60,000 nucleotides of DNA from Adiantum capillus-veneris. Taxonomy: Eukaryota; Streptophyta; Polypodiopsida; Polypodiales; Pteridaceae. Both the position numbers and the translations under genes were made by a program. Below, one piece after another: positions 21,657 through 33,034 of the stretch (position 1 is the stretch's first letter; the number at the start of each line of letters is the position of its first letter). The notes under the pieces are model-generated. The model was not told the DNA's origin. It saw only the letters and a program-made list of their open reading frames with translations, and did not search any database. Where the stretch lies: contig CM043962.1 in the NCBI GenBank assembly GCA_014529385.2, positions 126,386,970 through 126,446,969 of the forward strand. Direction: 5' to 3'.

Positions 21657-22131
21657 CTCTAGCTATGACTAGCTGTCCACGATGCAATAAAAAACTGTGC
21701 TCATCCAACACTACCTGGCATCCACTGTCTCGTAAGTGACTCACAGAGATCAAGCTCTGTGTCAAATCTGGCACATGGCGTACATCTCGCAGCACATATG
21801 ATGCACCACTCGACAATGATAGTCTGACATTTCCTGCACCAACTATGTCATGCACTGAACCATCAGCTAGACACACATGTCCAAGCATACCACTAGCATA
21901 TGTGCTAAACCACTTACGACTCGGCGTGACGTGAAACCTAGCACTCACATCTAGTATCCAATGCGAAGGTAATGTGTCGTCAAAAACCGACATAAGAAAG
22001 TCAAGAGTAAACATGGAAGCAAAGGCGACATCTCCGTCATGTGTAGCCACATACGCTACATACGCTCCCACATACGCTACATCTGCTACCACATCATCCA
22101 AAGTGATAGCATCCTTCCTGTGTAGCCACAT
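21625..22131 (-). pseudogene. Element I: protease region
   Basis: 168-codon minus-strand frame. It has LPSHWILDVSARFHVTPSRK, where Copia proteases read WI-D-S-G-A-S, so the catalytic Asp stays but the Gly is lost. VHDIVGAGNVRLSLSSG and YVLRDVRHVPDLTQSLISV follow, the usual post-protease blocks. It ends ARGASVGTIHAM, just where an intact element would enter integrase. Confidence 0.8.
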
Positions 22132-22179
22132 ACGCTACATCTGCTCCCACATCATCCAAAGTGATAGCATCCTTCCTGT
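22048..22179. repeat. Short tandem repeats in element I gag-protease spacer
   Basis: 'cacatacgctac' units repeat at 22048-22084. A 58-bp duplication follows (22081-22138 and 22139-22179, shared 'ccacatcatccaaagtgata'). As 58 is not a multiple of three, it shifts the frame between gag and protease. Confidence 0.8.
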
Positions 22180-22613
22180 GCTGTCTCCTACGCTGTCTCA
22201 TTTGCCGAAAACAACGCCTATATACATGCCCTGTATGACCACAATGCCAACACACAACATCTCTATGTCTGCAAGATCGTCCTTTGATTGTAGGCATCTC
22301 TCTAGACTCATTTGTGCCAAAAGCATTACACAATCTTTGCCATAACTCTCTAATTGTACATGCATCCAAACCAATGCGATAGACAGACTCACCAAGGTGT
22401 AACATGATCGTCGAACGTGCAAGCTCATCCAAGTCCTCCCACTCATCGTCAGTCATTGACTCTGGCCTCGCATCCATGCCCTGTAGTGGCAACACTTGGC
22501 CTAACTGAGTCAATGCATCATGCATACCTGCTTTCCAATGCTCAAAGTTTGAACCATCAAACTTTTTATGGAAAAGCACAAACCCTGACAATGATGTACA
22601 TGCCAAATCCATG
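22180..22613 (-). pseudogene. Element I: Copia gag
   Basis: Start codon at 22613-22611 (MDLACTSLSGFVLFHKKFDG). The gag core FDGSNFEHWKAGMHDALTQL and LARSTIMLHLGESVYRIGLD are strongly Copia-like; compare LSTIMLPLAESVYFN in Copia C. The zinc knuckle CWHCGHTGHVYRRC (about 22255-22215) keeps all ligands. The middle of gag is shorter than in Copia C: about 60 residues between the core and the knuckle are missing. Confidence 0.8.
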
Positions 22614-24146
22614 GTGATAACCTGTGACAAGACCAAGCACAAATCAATCAACTGACAATAGCCAAAGCCTGGCTAACTCATACACCAAGTACTGTCAAAA
22701 TACAACATAAGCTGGCATAAGTTGTCTAAGATAAGTGTCAACAAATATGGCGATCAATGTAACAAAACAAAGTGAGCAAAATCACTCAAATGATGCCAAA
22801 ACACCCGCTCTAATCCCAAGAGCACTATGTGGTAATCGATGAAACTATCATCAACAATCTCCCTCCTAAAGAGATTACCACATATATGTCAACTGACATA
22901 ATCCGGTGAGAAAACACTCTCACAATGCGATGCCAAAACACTATGGCAAAGCAACCACTGAGTGCCAAATGAAATCAAAACACAATTGCAAACCATGCGC
23001 ATAAACAAATGAACTCACAAGAAAAATCCGGTAGAGTTTCGGCAGTATTTGGCTATCTAACCATAATAACCATACATACCATAAACATGTTGAAAACCAT
23101 GAGCAAATCATACGCAAAATCCGCACTCAAGTATACATGAGCTGCCCCAAAGTCTCAACTCCATAAACTTGGAAAACAATCCTGTAATCCGAAACACAAA
23201 GTGCATCAACCGCACTCTTCAAGCGAAGCATATACTAGCATAAACGTGGATGCAAACCAACCAAAATGTGACACAAATTGATGCTCAAAACAGCTGAAAA
23301 TCATCGCACATATGCCATTGCAAGGCGAAGAATACCATCCGCCAAAAAGCGCACATCATGTGCATCCACATTGCAATATAAACGAGCATCAAGCATGTAC
23401 CAAATGTGTATCAAAGAGCATCCAAATTAGATGAAAATTCAGCTCACAATCATGCCAAAAATGCTTGCAAAACTCTCTACAAATCCGTGCACCACACTTT
23501 TTGAAATCTGCTCAATCGCATAAGTCAATGCACATAACCTGTGATGAATCCACTCTCGAACCTGTGAGTCCACAAGAATGCATCCACGAACTGTTCTCAA
23601 TGTGTGCGCATAAATGTGTTGAAAATATCAACCCACACTCTCTTCACTGAGAGAACATCAATGCACAAAACAAGAGAATGACAAAGCTCAATCCGAGCTC
23701 TCTGAATGTAGCAAATCACCACAATATGCATACATAATCTTCAACTTTTCGAATACCCTGCAGCCTGTCAGCTCATATCTTCCAAACCGCTCAATATTTG
23801 CAGAAACTTCCTTCTGCAAAGTTGTAGACCACACGAAAACGATTGGGCTGCATGGGAATGGACCTGAAGTGTGTTGTTTATACAGGTCAAAACAGATCTG
23901 TGAAAATTTGTATCTGTGTACCCTAGACGTGCAGGCAGTCTGAGTGACGTATCTCAAAATTGGTGAAGATTTTGAGAAAACTTTCTTCTACAAAGTTGAA
24001 GAGGACGAAAAACGGTTAGGAGTTGGGGGAATTGACTTGAATAAAGACGTTTTGGTAGGCCAAAACAGATTTGCAAAAACGTGCTGCAGTTTTTGCTGCT
24101 TCTTTGTCTGCTTCCCCACTGAGCTCCAATGGTGCTCCCAATCCCT
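22614..24146 (-). other. Element I 5' leader
   Basis: About 1.5 kb, AC/AT-rich on the plus strand, with no long frame and no recognised domain. Motifs like 'aagcaa-cca' and 'catgag' repeat loosely. Confidence 0.55.
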
Positions 24147-24161
24147 GAGCTCTGATACTAG

Positions 24162-24359
24162 TAGAAGTGCGCGAGCGAGAGCGTGTGTGTGTGTGTGTGT
24201 GCAGCGATGGAGAAGAGAGGAGAAGAGGAGACCTTGTGTTTGCAGGAGCTAAAAACTCACTCTCTACATGTGAGCCCCCTTATTCTATTATGTACATAAT
24301 GAATAAGTATAGTGGGCGGGCACCTGGCCTAACTGACCACATGGGGCTTTACCCCAACA
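24162..24359 (-). repeat. Element I right (5') LTR
   Basis: Matches the left LTR; first bases TA instead of TG. Ends CCCCAACA at 24359, then aggag. Confidence 0.88.
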
Positions 24360-24364
24360 AGGAG

Positions 24365-24812
24365 ACCTCCCTTGTCGCGAGCATCTCAAAACACTAACGA
24401 AATGCACTGCCTTGGGAGTCTCTTGTCCATGCACATAACAAAATGCTATGCAATATATTGCCCCAAGACTCAAGGAAGCTACTCTGAAGCTAGCGCCCCA
24501 CATAGTGGCCACCTTTGGTTGCATTTAAAAACACCTTCCTTTAGTAGCCCTCTCCAAGTTCCAATGCCTTAAAAAATGCTTCACAAACTGGTCCTCTATT
24601 GTGTGCAGTAAATGCCACCACTGAACCCTCTTTCATCTATGTTTTGAAATGCCTTGGGAAGAAACCACTGATGTTGGCCAATGTTTCAAAATGCCACACA
24701 AACAGAAGGCCCTGCTCCTACATTTTAAAACCGCTAAGTCTTGCCACCAGTTTGCCTTCTCCAATTCCTCTTCTTCGTGATGATCTGAGTTCCAATTATC
24801 AAGGAGCTCAAG
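24365..24812 (-). other. Element H 5' internal segment
   Basis: Continuation of H after the I insertion. Contains repeated 'aaaatgcc' and 'aaaacaccttcc' motifs, no long frame and no domain. Confidence 0.45.
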
Positions 24813-24824
24813 GCTATGATACCA
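24813..24824 (-). promoter_or_regulatory. Element H primer-binding site
   Basis: Minus strand TGGTATCATAGC next to the right LTR; identical to the Gypsy B site. Confidence 0.7.
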
Positions 24825-25165
<341 letters not shown>

Positions 25166-26776
25166 TCCCAAAGGGCACGATAAAAAAACCCATTGCTCCT
25201 CCACTCCTTCCGTTCGCTTTTTGTCTCCTCCTCTCTTATGCTCAACCCCTTCTTTTTTCATCCACCCCCCCCCCCCCTTTGCTTTTTGCGGCATTGTGAC
25301 AAGGGGTGACAAGCCCCTCATGATGATGTGGCAGGTCGGGCTTGGGCTTGCACCAAATTCCACCGGAGTGGGACCAAACAGGGGTGCCATGACACATTGA
25401 CCAACTTTTGCTTCAACTGCAAAGGCAATCAAGCATTGCCCCCAACCCTTGTGAACGCTCGAGCCTCTTTTGCTCTCTTTGCTCACTGCCCTATTCCATC
25501 ACTTTATTTCTTTTTCCCCCTAATGTACATTAGCCCCTTTAAAATCTCCATGGGCAGCCACAATTTGTTAAGTGCCCCCCCCCCCCCCCCCCCCCATCCC
25601 CATTACCTAGCACAACGTTTTTCTCCAAAATCCCTCCTCCGTCATCATTCTTATTCAATCAAAACACTACCAAGCACGACATCTTTCTCCAATCGTCCCC
25701 TTTTTCATTCATTCAAGGTGTAAGCATAAATGACGCTTCTTTGAAGGCACCACATTTAACATCTATATCTGCCAAGGCACTGCTAAACATAACATGTTTT
25801 GTCAATAGCCCTTCCCGCAGTTGCCTTTCATATTCAATCAAAGCGTTGTCTTCCACAACATGTTTCTCTAGTAGTCGCCCAACCAAGCGTTTATATTGGC
25901 GAATGCATCACTTTTAACATACATAGCAACCAAGGCAATGATAAGCACCATATTATTCTCCGGCATTCCCCATCCATATTCTCATTCATTGCAATCCACA
26001 TAACGACATTCCAGATAGAAAACCCATCAAGAACTCTATGTGCTTTCGTAAAAAAATCACATATGGCATACATACAAACTCAAATACTCCCAAGCATAAT
26101 TTTTGGCATACACTGAGATCCAATCATTGCCAGGTATAATTTTTGCCGCACATATCAATTAAAGCATTGCAAGTACCCAAGATTTTGACTAAAGCAGTGT
26201 CGCGACCACAACTTCAATTGAATCCACTTCATTTTCCCTTGCTCATAGTTCTCCAAAACTATGGAGAGAACTAAAGTGGCCATAAATTGAGCATTTAACG
26301 CCCAATGTGGTCCCTGTTAAACACATGTTGTAACATGTGCTAGGCACTAGCAACCGAACCCATATTAAGCCTGATCCAATTACCTGACACACATATCAAG
26401 GTGGATCTAAGCACAAAAAAATCGACCCCCAAAAATACTTCTACTGTCCATATCTTTCTTGTCCGCCGACGAGCCGTAAAGACAAGCATGGAGAGCATGT
26501 CGAGCAACTACAATTTTGGCCTATTGAACCGCATTTTGATAAGATCATTGCATCTTGGTTTGCAAGCATCAAATCTCATTTTAATAGCCAAGAACCCACA
26601 ATTAACATACATTCCAGTCATCCTGCTATCATAAGAATTTCTAGCAAAAATCCAAAAATATTTGCAAATCCCCGTCCTTCATCTCGTGCCCGCAAAGCAG
26701 CACGAAATCCACTCCCTTTGAACCTACACATTCTCCGGTATGTTCCAATCTTTAGAAGTCATCCATGGCAACATCT
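25166..26776. other. Stretch without recognisable gene
   Basis: Pyrimidine-rich, with C-runs at about 25266-25277 and 25576-25594. Phrases recur, such as 'caatcaaaacactaccaagcacgac', 'catattcaatcaaagcg' and 'ttttggcataca'. Loosely repeated AAGC(A/G)TTG motifs occur. It lies downstream of the Gypsy J integrase on that element's strand, so it may be its 3' UTR or LTR. No partner LTR is seen to confirm this. Confidence 0.4.
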
Positions 26777-28274
26777 TCATGAAAAGACACCTTCATCATC
26801 TAAATCCCTATCTTCATGCAAATTGAAGTCTTCATCTCTAATTTGAAGCTTTGTATCTCTCTTTTTATAGATTTTGACACGCTTACCTGCAATTGGGATC
26901 TTCAGCTCTGTACCATCCATTTCACACAAACTGTAGGTAGCATTAGGAAAAGCATGTTTAACGAGATACGGACCCCATACAGACCAAACCACCGCTTAAC
27001 CATCTTTTGCATAACTGTATACTGGTTGTCTAAATTGCTATCATAAATAAGAACCCAATATCCTTCTTGAATAGCACATGGCCTTAGCCTATGCCATTTT
27101 TCAAAGGTTTCCTTATTTTTCAAATGAGCATCCCTCAAATTTTCCTTTGCAACTTTTGCATCCACACTTCTCCTTTCTAGTTGATGAATCCTCAAAGCAA
27201 GTAAACCTTCCCTGCTCATTTCTGTATCCAAAGGAAATATACATATACTCCATGTAGCTACCGTCTCCTCAAGAGGCATAATAGGCTTCTAACCATACAT
27301 AAGCTCTGATGGCATGACCCCTGTAACTGTAGTGTGTGTAGTACGGTCTGCCCATAAAGTATATGGTAACAATCAAGGCCAATCACCAATATGCCCTTTG
27401 CATGCTTTAGCCAATGCCTCAATAATGGGAGGATGTCCTCTTTCACTCTTACCATTTCCTTCAGAGTTATATGAAGTAGTCAGGGATAGCTTGATACCCA
27501 CACGAGCAAAAAAGTCTTTAGCCTCATCAGCATCCCATTCTCCTCTGTGTACAATAATTTTACCAACACATCCATAACTGCATATTACATCTTAAAGCAA
27601 AAACCTACATACCGCACTTGTAGCTTTGGTTCGCAAAGCCCTCCCTGCTACTTGGTTTGTCAAATCTTTCATGGCAAGCACAATGTACCTCATTTTCCAT
27701 AATCTTGTAGGCATGGTAATCAAAGCGACTACCCACTTGAAATGCACACATAATGGATATGTTGTGGATGTAATCCATCGATGCTTTACATTTGAATACA
27801 TTTGATATACAAACAAGTTTCAACAAAGTGTACCACATCTTTATACATACCCTTCCACCGATATCGATCCTTGATTTTAGCAAAAGTGCTCCAAACCCCC
27901 CTATGACCCACCCATAGTGACTCATGGAATTATTTGAGTACTTGAAGCTGCATTACCCTATCACAAACCACTCACTGAAGGGTACCTCTCTGCTTCTTTG
28001 AATGATTCTATAAAAAACCATCGTGTAAGAGATACCCATAAGCCTTCTTGCAGGTATGCTTAAACTCTTGATTGGTCTAGTCCTCCTGTTTCTTCAGTGT
28101 ACTCAAATATTTCCCAGCCAGTAGCCATTCACCTTCATATTTATCCTCTGCAAAAGACTGTAGTACAGAAACCATACTTTTACATTTTGCATACAGCTGT
28201 GAGGGGGTAAAGAACCTCAAGCCCACATCTTCACTTTTAGAAATCAGATTCTCTTCATCTTCAAATCTGGCCAT
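26777..28274 (-). pseudogene. Gypsy J: integrase (broken)
   Basis: Pieces in several minus-strand frames. A zinc-binding block lies at about 27935-27800 (ESLWVGHRGVWSTFAKIK, RWKGMYKDVVHFVETC). The core start CVHFKWVVALITMPTRLWKM and LVLA-type sequence with DLTNQVAGRALRTK (about 27735-27600) follow. A late core block is HTLQLQGSCHQSLCMV (about 27340), then LPLDTEMSREGLL-type and QLERRSVDAKVAKENLRDAH (about 27200-27130), and EGYWVLIYDSNLDNQY (about 27070-27020). These blocks match a gypsy integrase type different from Gypsy B and G2, with no chromodomain seen. Stops and frame changes throughout. Confidence 0.72.
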
Positions 28275-28551
28275 GGACTACATCAACTAATATGATGAAA
28301 GTTAGGATTTAATGACTTTATATATGCAATCCAGCTTTGCATATCTATATCTGGTGTAGAATAACTTGTGATCATCCCAATTAATGGTAAACAATTTGTC
28401 TCCAGTATTACAAAAGCACCAATAAAGTACTCCTTGTTGCACCTTAGGGTGGTTGCTACACCCCAAGTTCCCTTTTAACTTGCAAATACGCTCTTTTCCT
28501 AGAACTTAGTACTTTGGCACCACATCTAATGAATACCTTTTTCCCTACTCA
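28275..28551 (-). pseudogene. Gypsy J: RNase H tail remnant
   Basis: Minus-strand pieces read 'ETNCLPLIGMITSYSTPDI' and 'MQSWIAYIKSLNPNFHH' (about 28400-28290). These fit the end of a gypsy RNase H just before the integrase linker. The catalytic part is not recognisable. Confidence 0.5.
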
Positions 28552-29400
28552 TCATCCTATTTTAGGAGCCTCTTGTAACATCTTCTTTGGTTTACAAACG
28601 GCCTTTGAGTGTTCTTGTTTCCAAACAAACTTCTGTCCCTTTTTGACAAGCAATTGATTTAAAACCTCTGCAACATGTGAGAAACGGGGTAACCATATCA
28701 CGTAAAAGACACATGCACATAAGAATCTTTGCTCTTCTATAATTGAAGTGCATGTCTCTTTCATCCTTTGAATAACATCCACTTTGGCAGGGCTTGGTCT
28801 TCTACTAGATGGTCCACATAAGTGTCCCACAATCAAAACTTCTCTTACCCCGAACATAGACTTTTGGCCTGAGATTGTAAGGTTGAACTCTTCAAGCCTA
28901 GATAATACCCTGTCACAATCAACAATATGGTTAGCCACAACCTGTTTGCACCCCCTCTTAACATTGACCTCATCTTTTTCACCCTTTTCACACCCTTTTA
29001 TCGGCACATTATCAATAAAAGGCATGGTAATGTGAGGAATGAAATCCCACAACATTTTGTTCATTCCATTCATCATGTGAGAAACGGAATTATTTTCTCT
29101 CTATGGCAATGTACACATTATTAGCAATCCCAAAGGTGTACACATGGTTGTAAAATCCCTGTTTTTCAAAGCCAAGTGAGAACGACCATAGACTGGATAC
29201 AATCCTCCATGGAATAGACGGCTCTACCTACAAAAGCTTCTGTAAAATCATCAACCACTGGACACGTCCCTACATTCTTGAGAGTTACCTTGTTCATTGG
29301 CTGCATATCTTGCATGAACCTCAATGTACCATTCTTCTTGGGAAGCGTAAGCCACCTGTTAGAGTAAGGGGCACAAGAGGTTCCAAAATGCCCATCTTAA
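28552..29400 (-). pseudogene. Gypsy J: reverse transcriptase (broken)
   Basis: Upstream blocks, with stops: NGTLRFMQDMQPMNKVTLKN, then PVVDDFTEAFVGRAVYSMED (about 29345-29215). The open frame 29076-28552 carries MNGMNKMLWDFIPHITMPFI, with the catalytic box FIDN in place of xxDD (second Asp lost). Then come VLSRLEEFNLTISGQKSMFG, VLIVGHLCGPSSRRPSPAKV and 'ACVFYVIWLPRFSHVAEVLN'. Order and spacing are those of gypsy RT; the DN change and stops make it dead. Confidence 0.78.
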
Positions 29401-30118
29401 TCTTTTCATTAAGCAGATCAACTAACTTAGGAATGAGCTTTTGGAACATGAATTGGCTGTAGATTCTAAGGCAAATGTGGAACAACGAATATTAGCATTG
29501 GAGGTACCACACTAAGATCTACACACTCGATCTCACATGGTTGGAAAGAAAAAGATTCTCCATGCTTCTTTAACATTTCCCAAAAACGTTCCATTTCTTC
29601 TTGATTTAAGAAATCTACATCACCTACCTTCAATTCTTGTAGAGTTTCTTTAGTAAACGAATGCCCAATTTTACCTTGATCTCAGAAAGTAGCTGTCGAG
29701 AAGCCTTCTCCATAAATGTATCTCTCTCCTTTGGCAATGTAATAGCCATATGTCTAACCTTCTTTGCCACTGTTTTGTATTTAGTGTCCACCTGTACCTC
29801 TTTTGCATCTAATCCTTCTTTGAATTTCAAAAGGAAATCATACATGTCAAGAGAATTTACCTTAACAATATCAAATCCAGCTTGATCATTGGATTACAGT
29901 GCTGCATCCAATTCCCCTATTGTGTCCACAAATGCATATTCTTCAAAAATATCTAAAATTGCTTCACATGGATCCAATATCTCACAGTCTTGAAACATAC
30001 CTTGGGCAATTTGAACATATTGCTTCTCCCATTTGTGCAAATCATTGAATTTTATATAAGATATCAAACCCTGTGAAGTCAAACCCATAAATCTGTAAGA
30101 AAAAACCTCTATGTAAAT
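29401..30118 (-). pseudogene. Gypsy J: region between protease and RT, part 1
   Basis: Two short frames: 29845-29630 (EVQVDTKYKTVAKKVRHMAI, then LPKERDTFMEKASRQ) and 30118-29894 (IEVFSYRFMGLTSQGLISYI, then FNDLHKWEKQYVQIAQGMF). Together they resemble the protease-RT linker typical of this gypsy type. It is cut at 30118 by element K and resumes at 33035. Confidence 0.55.
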
Positions 30119-30419
30119 TGTAAGGTATGAGCTTTGTCCTAGGGTCACTAGAGTGTGAGTGAATGAGAGAAGAGGTGAAATTATCCCACATGTAATGGTG
30201 CAAGACTGTAGAGATACTTAAAGCTCCTTTCATGAATTAAAAAATCCATTTCAAGTTTGCATTACATGTCGATGGGTTAGCAAGCTACTCAAGATCGTGT
30301 TTATGAGTCAGTTAATCTTTGGAACCTAATTCGCTTAACAATCTAGCCTACATACACTTACTTGTGTGCACAATGTTTGTCTATTACCCGCCTTAGATAG
30401 CACGATCCCATTCCCATCA
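30119..30419 (+). repeat. Element K 5' LTR
   Basis: About 301 bp. It is slightly shorter than the 3' LTR, lacking 'tcttgtctatggtgagcttg' and a few other bases. Confidence 0.88.
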
Positions 30420-30421
30420 AG

Positions 30422-30433
30422 TGGTATCAGAGC
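30422..30433 (+). promoter_or_regulatory. Element K primer-binding site
   Basis: TGGTATCAGAGC, exact initiator-Met tRNA complement, two bases after the LTR. Confidence 0.9.
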
Positions 30434-31919
30434 TATGGTATGCTAGCTAGATTTATTGCTATGTATTTGTGTGCTAGTGTGATTAGCATCTCTATTAGAT
30501 TTCTCTACTCTCTAATAAATTTCGGATTGGTATAACTAGCATCTCTTAATCTTTCCCCCTAGTAGGTCACATTATCACTTCCCCTCTTGCTATTTGTGGT
30601 CGTTAATTAATGGCACTTGCATTGCATATTAGGTTGCATTAATCCCTTTTGGCGGTTTAATAACGATGTGATATGTACCCTCATTGATCTCCTCTATGTT
30701 AGCTTCCCGTAGACTCTTTAATCACTGCATTTGTGCGAGTTTAAGACCCTAATCACTTTTCTAAACTTAGGTTTGTGTATTTGTGTGTGACTACCTACAA
30801 ACTCGGGCTTAATACCCATATCGTATAGTCATCCCACAATGTGGGGTCGTGGCCCAAGTGGTTAGTAAACTTAATATAGTGCATTGGGGATGTGGGTCTT
30901 GTGCTCAATCGTCGATTGCTGATTTTAGTAAATGCACCCTATGGGAGGATTTCAAGCAAGTGGAAAACTATAGTGAAACTTTAGGCGGGTTTGCTGAAGG
31001 CTCTTCCTGACGCACACCCTTTTTTCATAGCCCGTATTTGGATGCCAACCCACATCCAATTTGCCCTGTACTCTGGTGGGCTTTGTAAGAGAACTATCTT
31101 GCATGCCTTTCTTTTGCTCTGCTTGGCCCTGCATAACAAGCATTCCCACGATGACCTTGCCACTCCTTGGAAACCTATCCCACCTGTAAAGGGCACTAAA
31201 GAGCATAAAGGCTATCAAAAGCTCTTCAGGGACACATTAAAGGCTTCCTTCAAGCATCAAGGCAACATCATAATTTCAAGTGCCTCCGACTTCAATTCTC
31301 ATAAGGGCATCAAAGAAGAATTGCAAGCATTTAAAAGGCTACTTCAAACTTCAAACGCTTCCCCAAGCAACCAAAGATTGTGAAGAGGGGCTTCACTCCG
31401 ATGAAGAGGATCTTTACAAAGAAAGAAAGTGTCCCCCCCCCCCCTCCCCCCCCTCTCTCTCTCTCTCTCCCTTTCACATTTTTGTAATAAAAGGAATTGC
31501 ATCCAAGCACAATAACTTGCAAATAAATTTTCTATCATCTCTTAACGGGTATTTGTGCATTTGTTAGAGGAATTAGACACTGTCTTGGAGAGTCTCCAAG
31601 ATAAGACCGTCCTCATAGCACAATGGGGAAAAGGGAATAGAGGAGTTCAATGGGGAGGGGTTTCACACCTAGCAGACAAAGTCAAAGGGATACCTCATGA
31701 AGAAATGTTTGTGGTCTATTATCAACACATCCTTAGAGAAACAAGTTGAAGCTGATGGAGTGCATACTAGGGCATCTATGCTCATAGCAAGTGCACAAAA
31801 TTTAGCCAAAGATGAACAAGCCTTATGAATCATCATTACTTCTTTGCATAACAACTATGTGCATTTCATAGATGAATGTAAGCATGAACATGAAGCTTGG
31901 TGAGTTCTAGACAACAATT
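30434..31919 (+). other. Element K leader and decayed gag N-terminus
   Basis: 1.5 kb. The first part has no long frame. A 130-codon frame at 30991-31383 shows no known domain. A pyrimidine run (C then CT, 31432-31469) follows. From about 31560 pieces of a gag-like frame appear but are stop-ridden. A tRNA-like 'gtggcccaagtggttag' lies at 30847-30863. Confidence 0.45.
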
Positions 31920-32386
31920 TTGGAGCTAGGGCTAAAAGATATAAGGTTATTCTGAAAAGCCAACTTTACAAGCTCACTTTAATTGAAGGGGAGGATATTT
32001 CTAGCCTAGTTAATAGGCTTAAGAGTATTGTCACGCAACTCACTTACATCTAGTGCATGGTACTAGAAGATGATAAAGTGGTCGTGCTTTTGAGTGCACT
32101 TCCACCCTCTTATGCCCACTTAGTCACCATCCTTGAAGAAAAAGAACCGGCTCCAACATTTCAAGATGTCATCAATTCTTTTCAAGCAGAAGAGAAGAAG
32201 AAAAAGGGCTTATCAACATCATCAGGAGGAGCTTTTGTTGTATCATCACCAAGGGGAGGATATTCAACATCATCATCAGGTGTAAAGAAGTGTTATGATT
32301 GTGGAAGAATGGGACATGTAGCAAAGGATTTTTTCACCAACAAGTCTTGCAACAAATGTGGTCAGAAGGGGCATCCTCCTTCTTGA
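31920..32386 (+). pseudogene. Element K: Copia gag
   Basis: Copia gag core followed by zinc knuckles. YKVILKSQLYKLTLIEGEDI and 'SSLVNRLKSIVTQL' (about 31950-32040), then a stop. The frame then opens at 32057-32386 with VVVLLSALPPSYAHLVTILE and the knuckle CYDCGRMGHVAKDF (final Cys changed to Phe). A second knuckle, CNKCGQKGH, is cut short by a stop. Closest in type to UBN2-class gag. Gag alone could form particles but needs another element for everything else. Confidence 0.72.
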
Positions 32387-32704
32387 TGCTACTCAAGTGG
32401 AGGCAAAGGCAGTGGAGAAAGTAGCATTGGCAATAACAACATCAGAAGCTACAAAGGCAAGAAACATGTACGAAGATCAACTCATGTGGTGGAGGTCGAA
32501 GAAGAAGACAAACACAAAGACGAAAACAACCTTGTCTACTACGACAAAATACTCTGAAGATTTTCCACCTCTCTACTTCAAGGGGAGGATTTCTTGTCAT
32601 CCTTTGTGGATCTGTATTGTCATCTTGTGTGGATACCATGTGTCATCTTTAGTGGATAAAGGATCTTTAATGTATTGTCCTAGTCCAAACCTCAAGGGGA
32701 GGAT
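32387..32704 (+). other. Element K 3' segment
   Basis: Encodes a hydrophilic Lys/Glu-rich tail in shifting frames, then the purine tract at about 32693-32703. No pol domain. Confidence 0.55.
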
Positions 32705-33034
32705 TGTAAGGTATGAGCTTTGTCCTAGAGTCATTAGAGTGTGTGTGAATGAGTTAAGAGGTGGAATTATCCCACATGTAATGGTGCAAGATTGAGAGCT
32801 ACTTAGAGCTCCTTTCATGAATAAACAAATCCATTCCAAGTTTGCATTACATGTCTCTTGTCTATGGTGAGCTTGTGATGGGTTAGCAAACTACTCAAGA
32901 TCGTGTTTATGAGTCCAAGTTAATCTATCTTGGAACCTAATTTGCTTGAGTAATGATCTAGTCTACATACACTCACTTGTGTGCACAATGTTTGTCTATT
33001 ACCCACCTTAGCTAGAACGATCCCATTCCCATCA
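32705..33034 (+). repeat. Element K 3' LTR
   Basis: About 330 bp, TGTAAGG...CCCATCA. Followed by taaac. Confidence 0.88.

Larger units (their letters stand above)
20648..24359 (-). mobile_element. Element I: internally deleted Ty1/copia derivative
   Basis: 3712 bp, minus strand. LTRs at 20648-20855 and 24162-24359 are flanked by a perfect target duplication aggag (20643-20647, 24360-24364). A primer-site relative (minus strand TAGTATCAGAGCTC) lies at 24147-24160, beside the right LTR. The purine tract ACGTGGGAGGT abuts the left LTR. It encodes gag and protease, then jumps to the end of RT. The integrase catalytic core and most of RT are absent, so it would need an intact Copia for mobility. 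It is nested in H. Confidence 0.9.
30119..33034 (+). mobile_element. Element K: gag-only Copia-type LTR element
   Basis: 2916 bp, plus strand, inserted in Gypsy J. LTRs at 30119-30419 and 32705-33034 begin TGTAAGGTATGAGC and end ATTCCCATCA. The target copies taaat (30114-30118) and taaac (33035-33039) match at four of five bases. The initiator-Met primer site is at 30422-30433. The purine tract AAGGGGAGGA abuts the 3' LTR. The only recognisable coding part is gag; no protease, integrase or RT sequence lies between gag and the purine tract. Confidence 0.88.
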
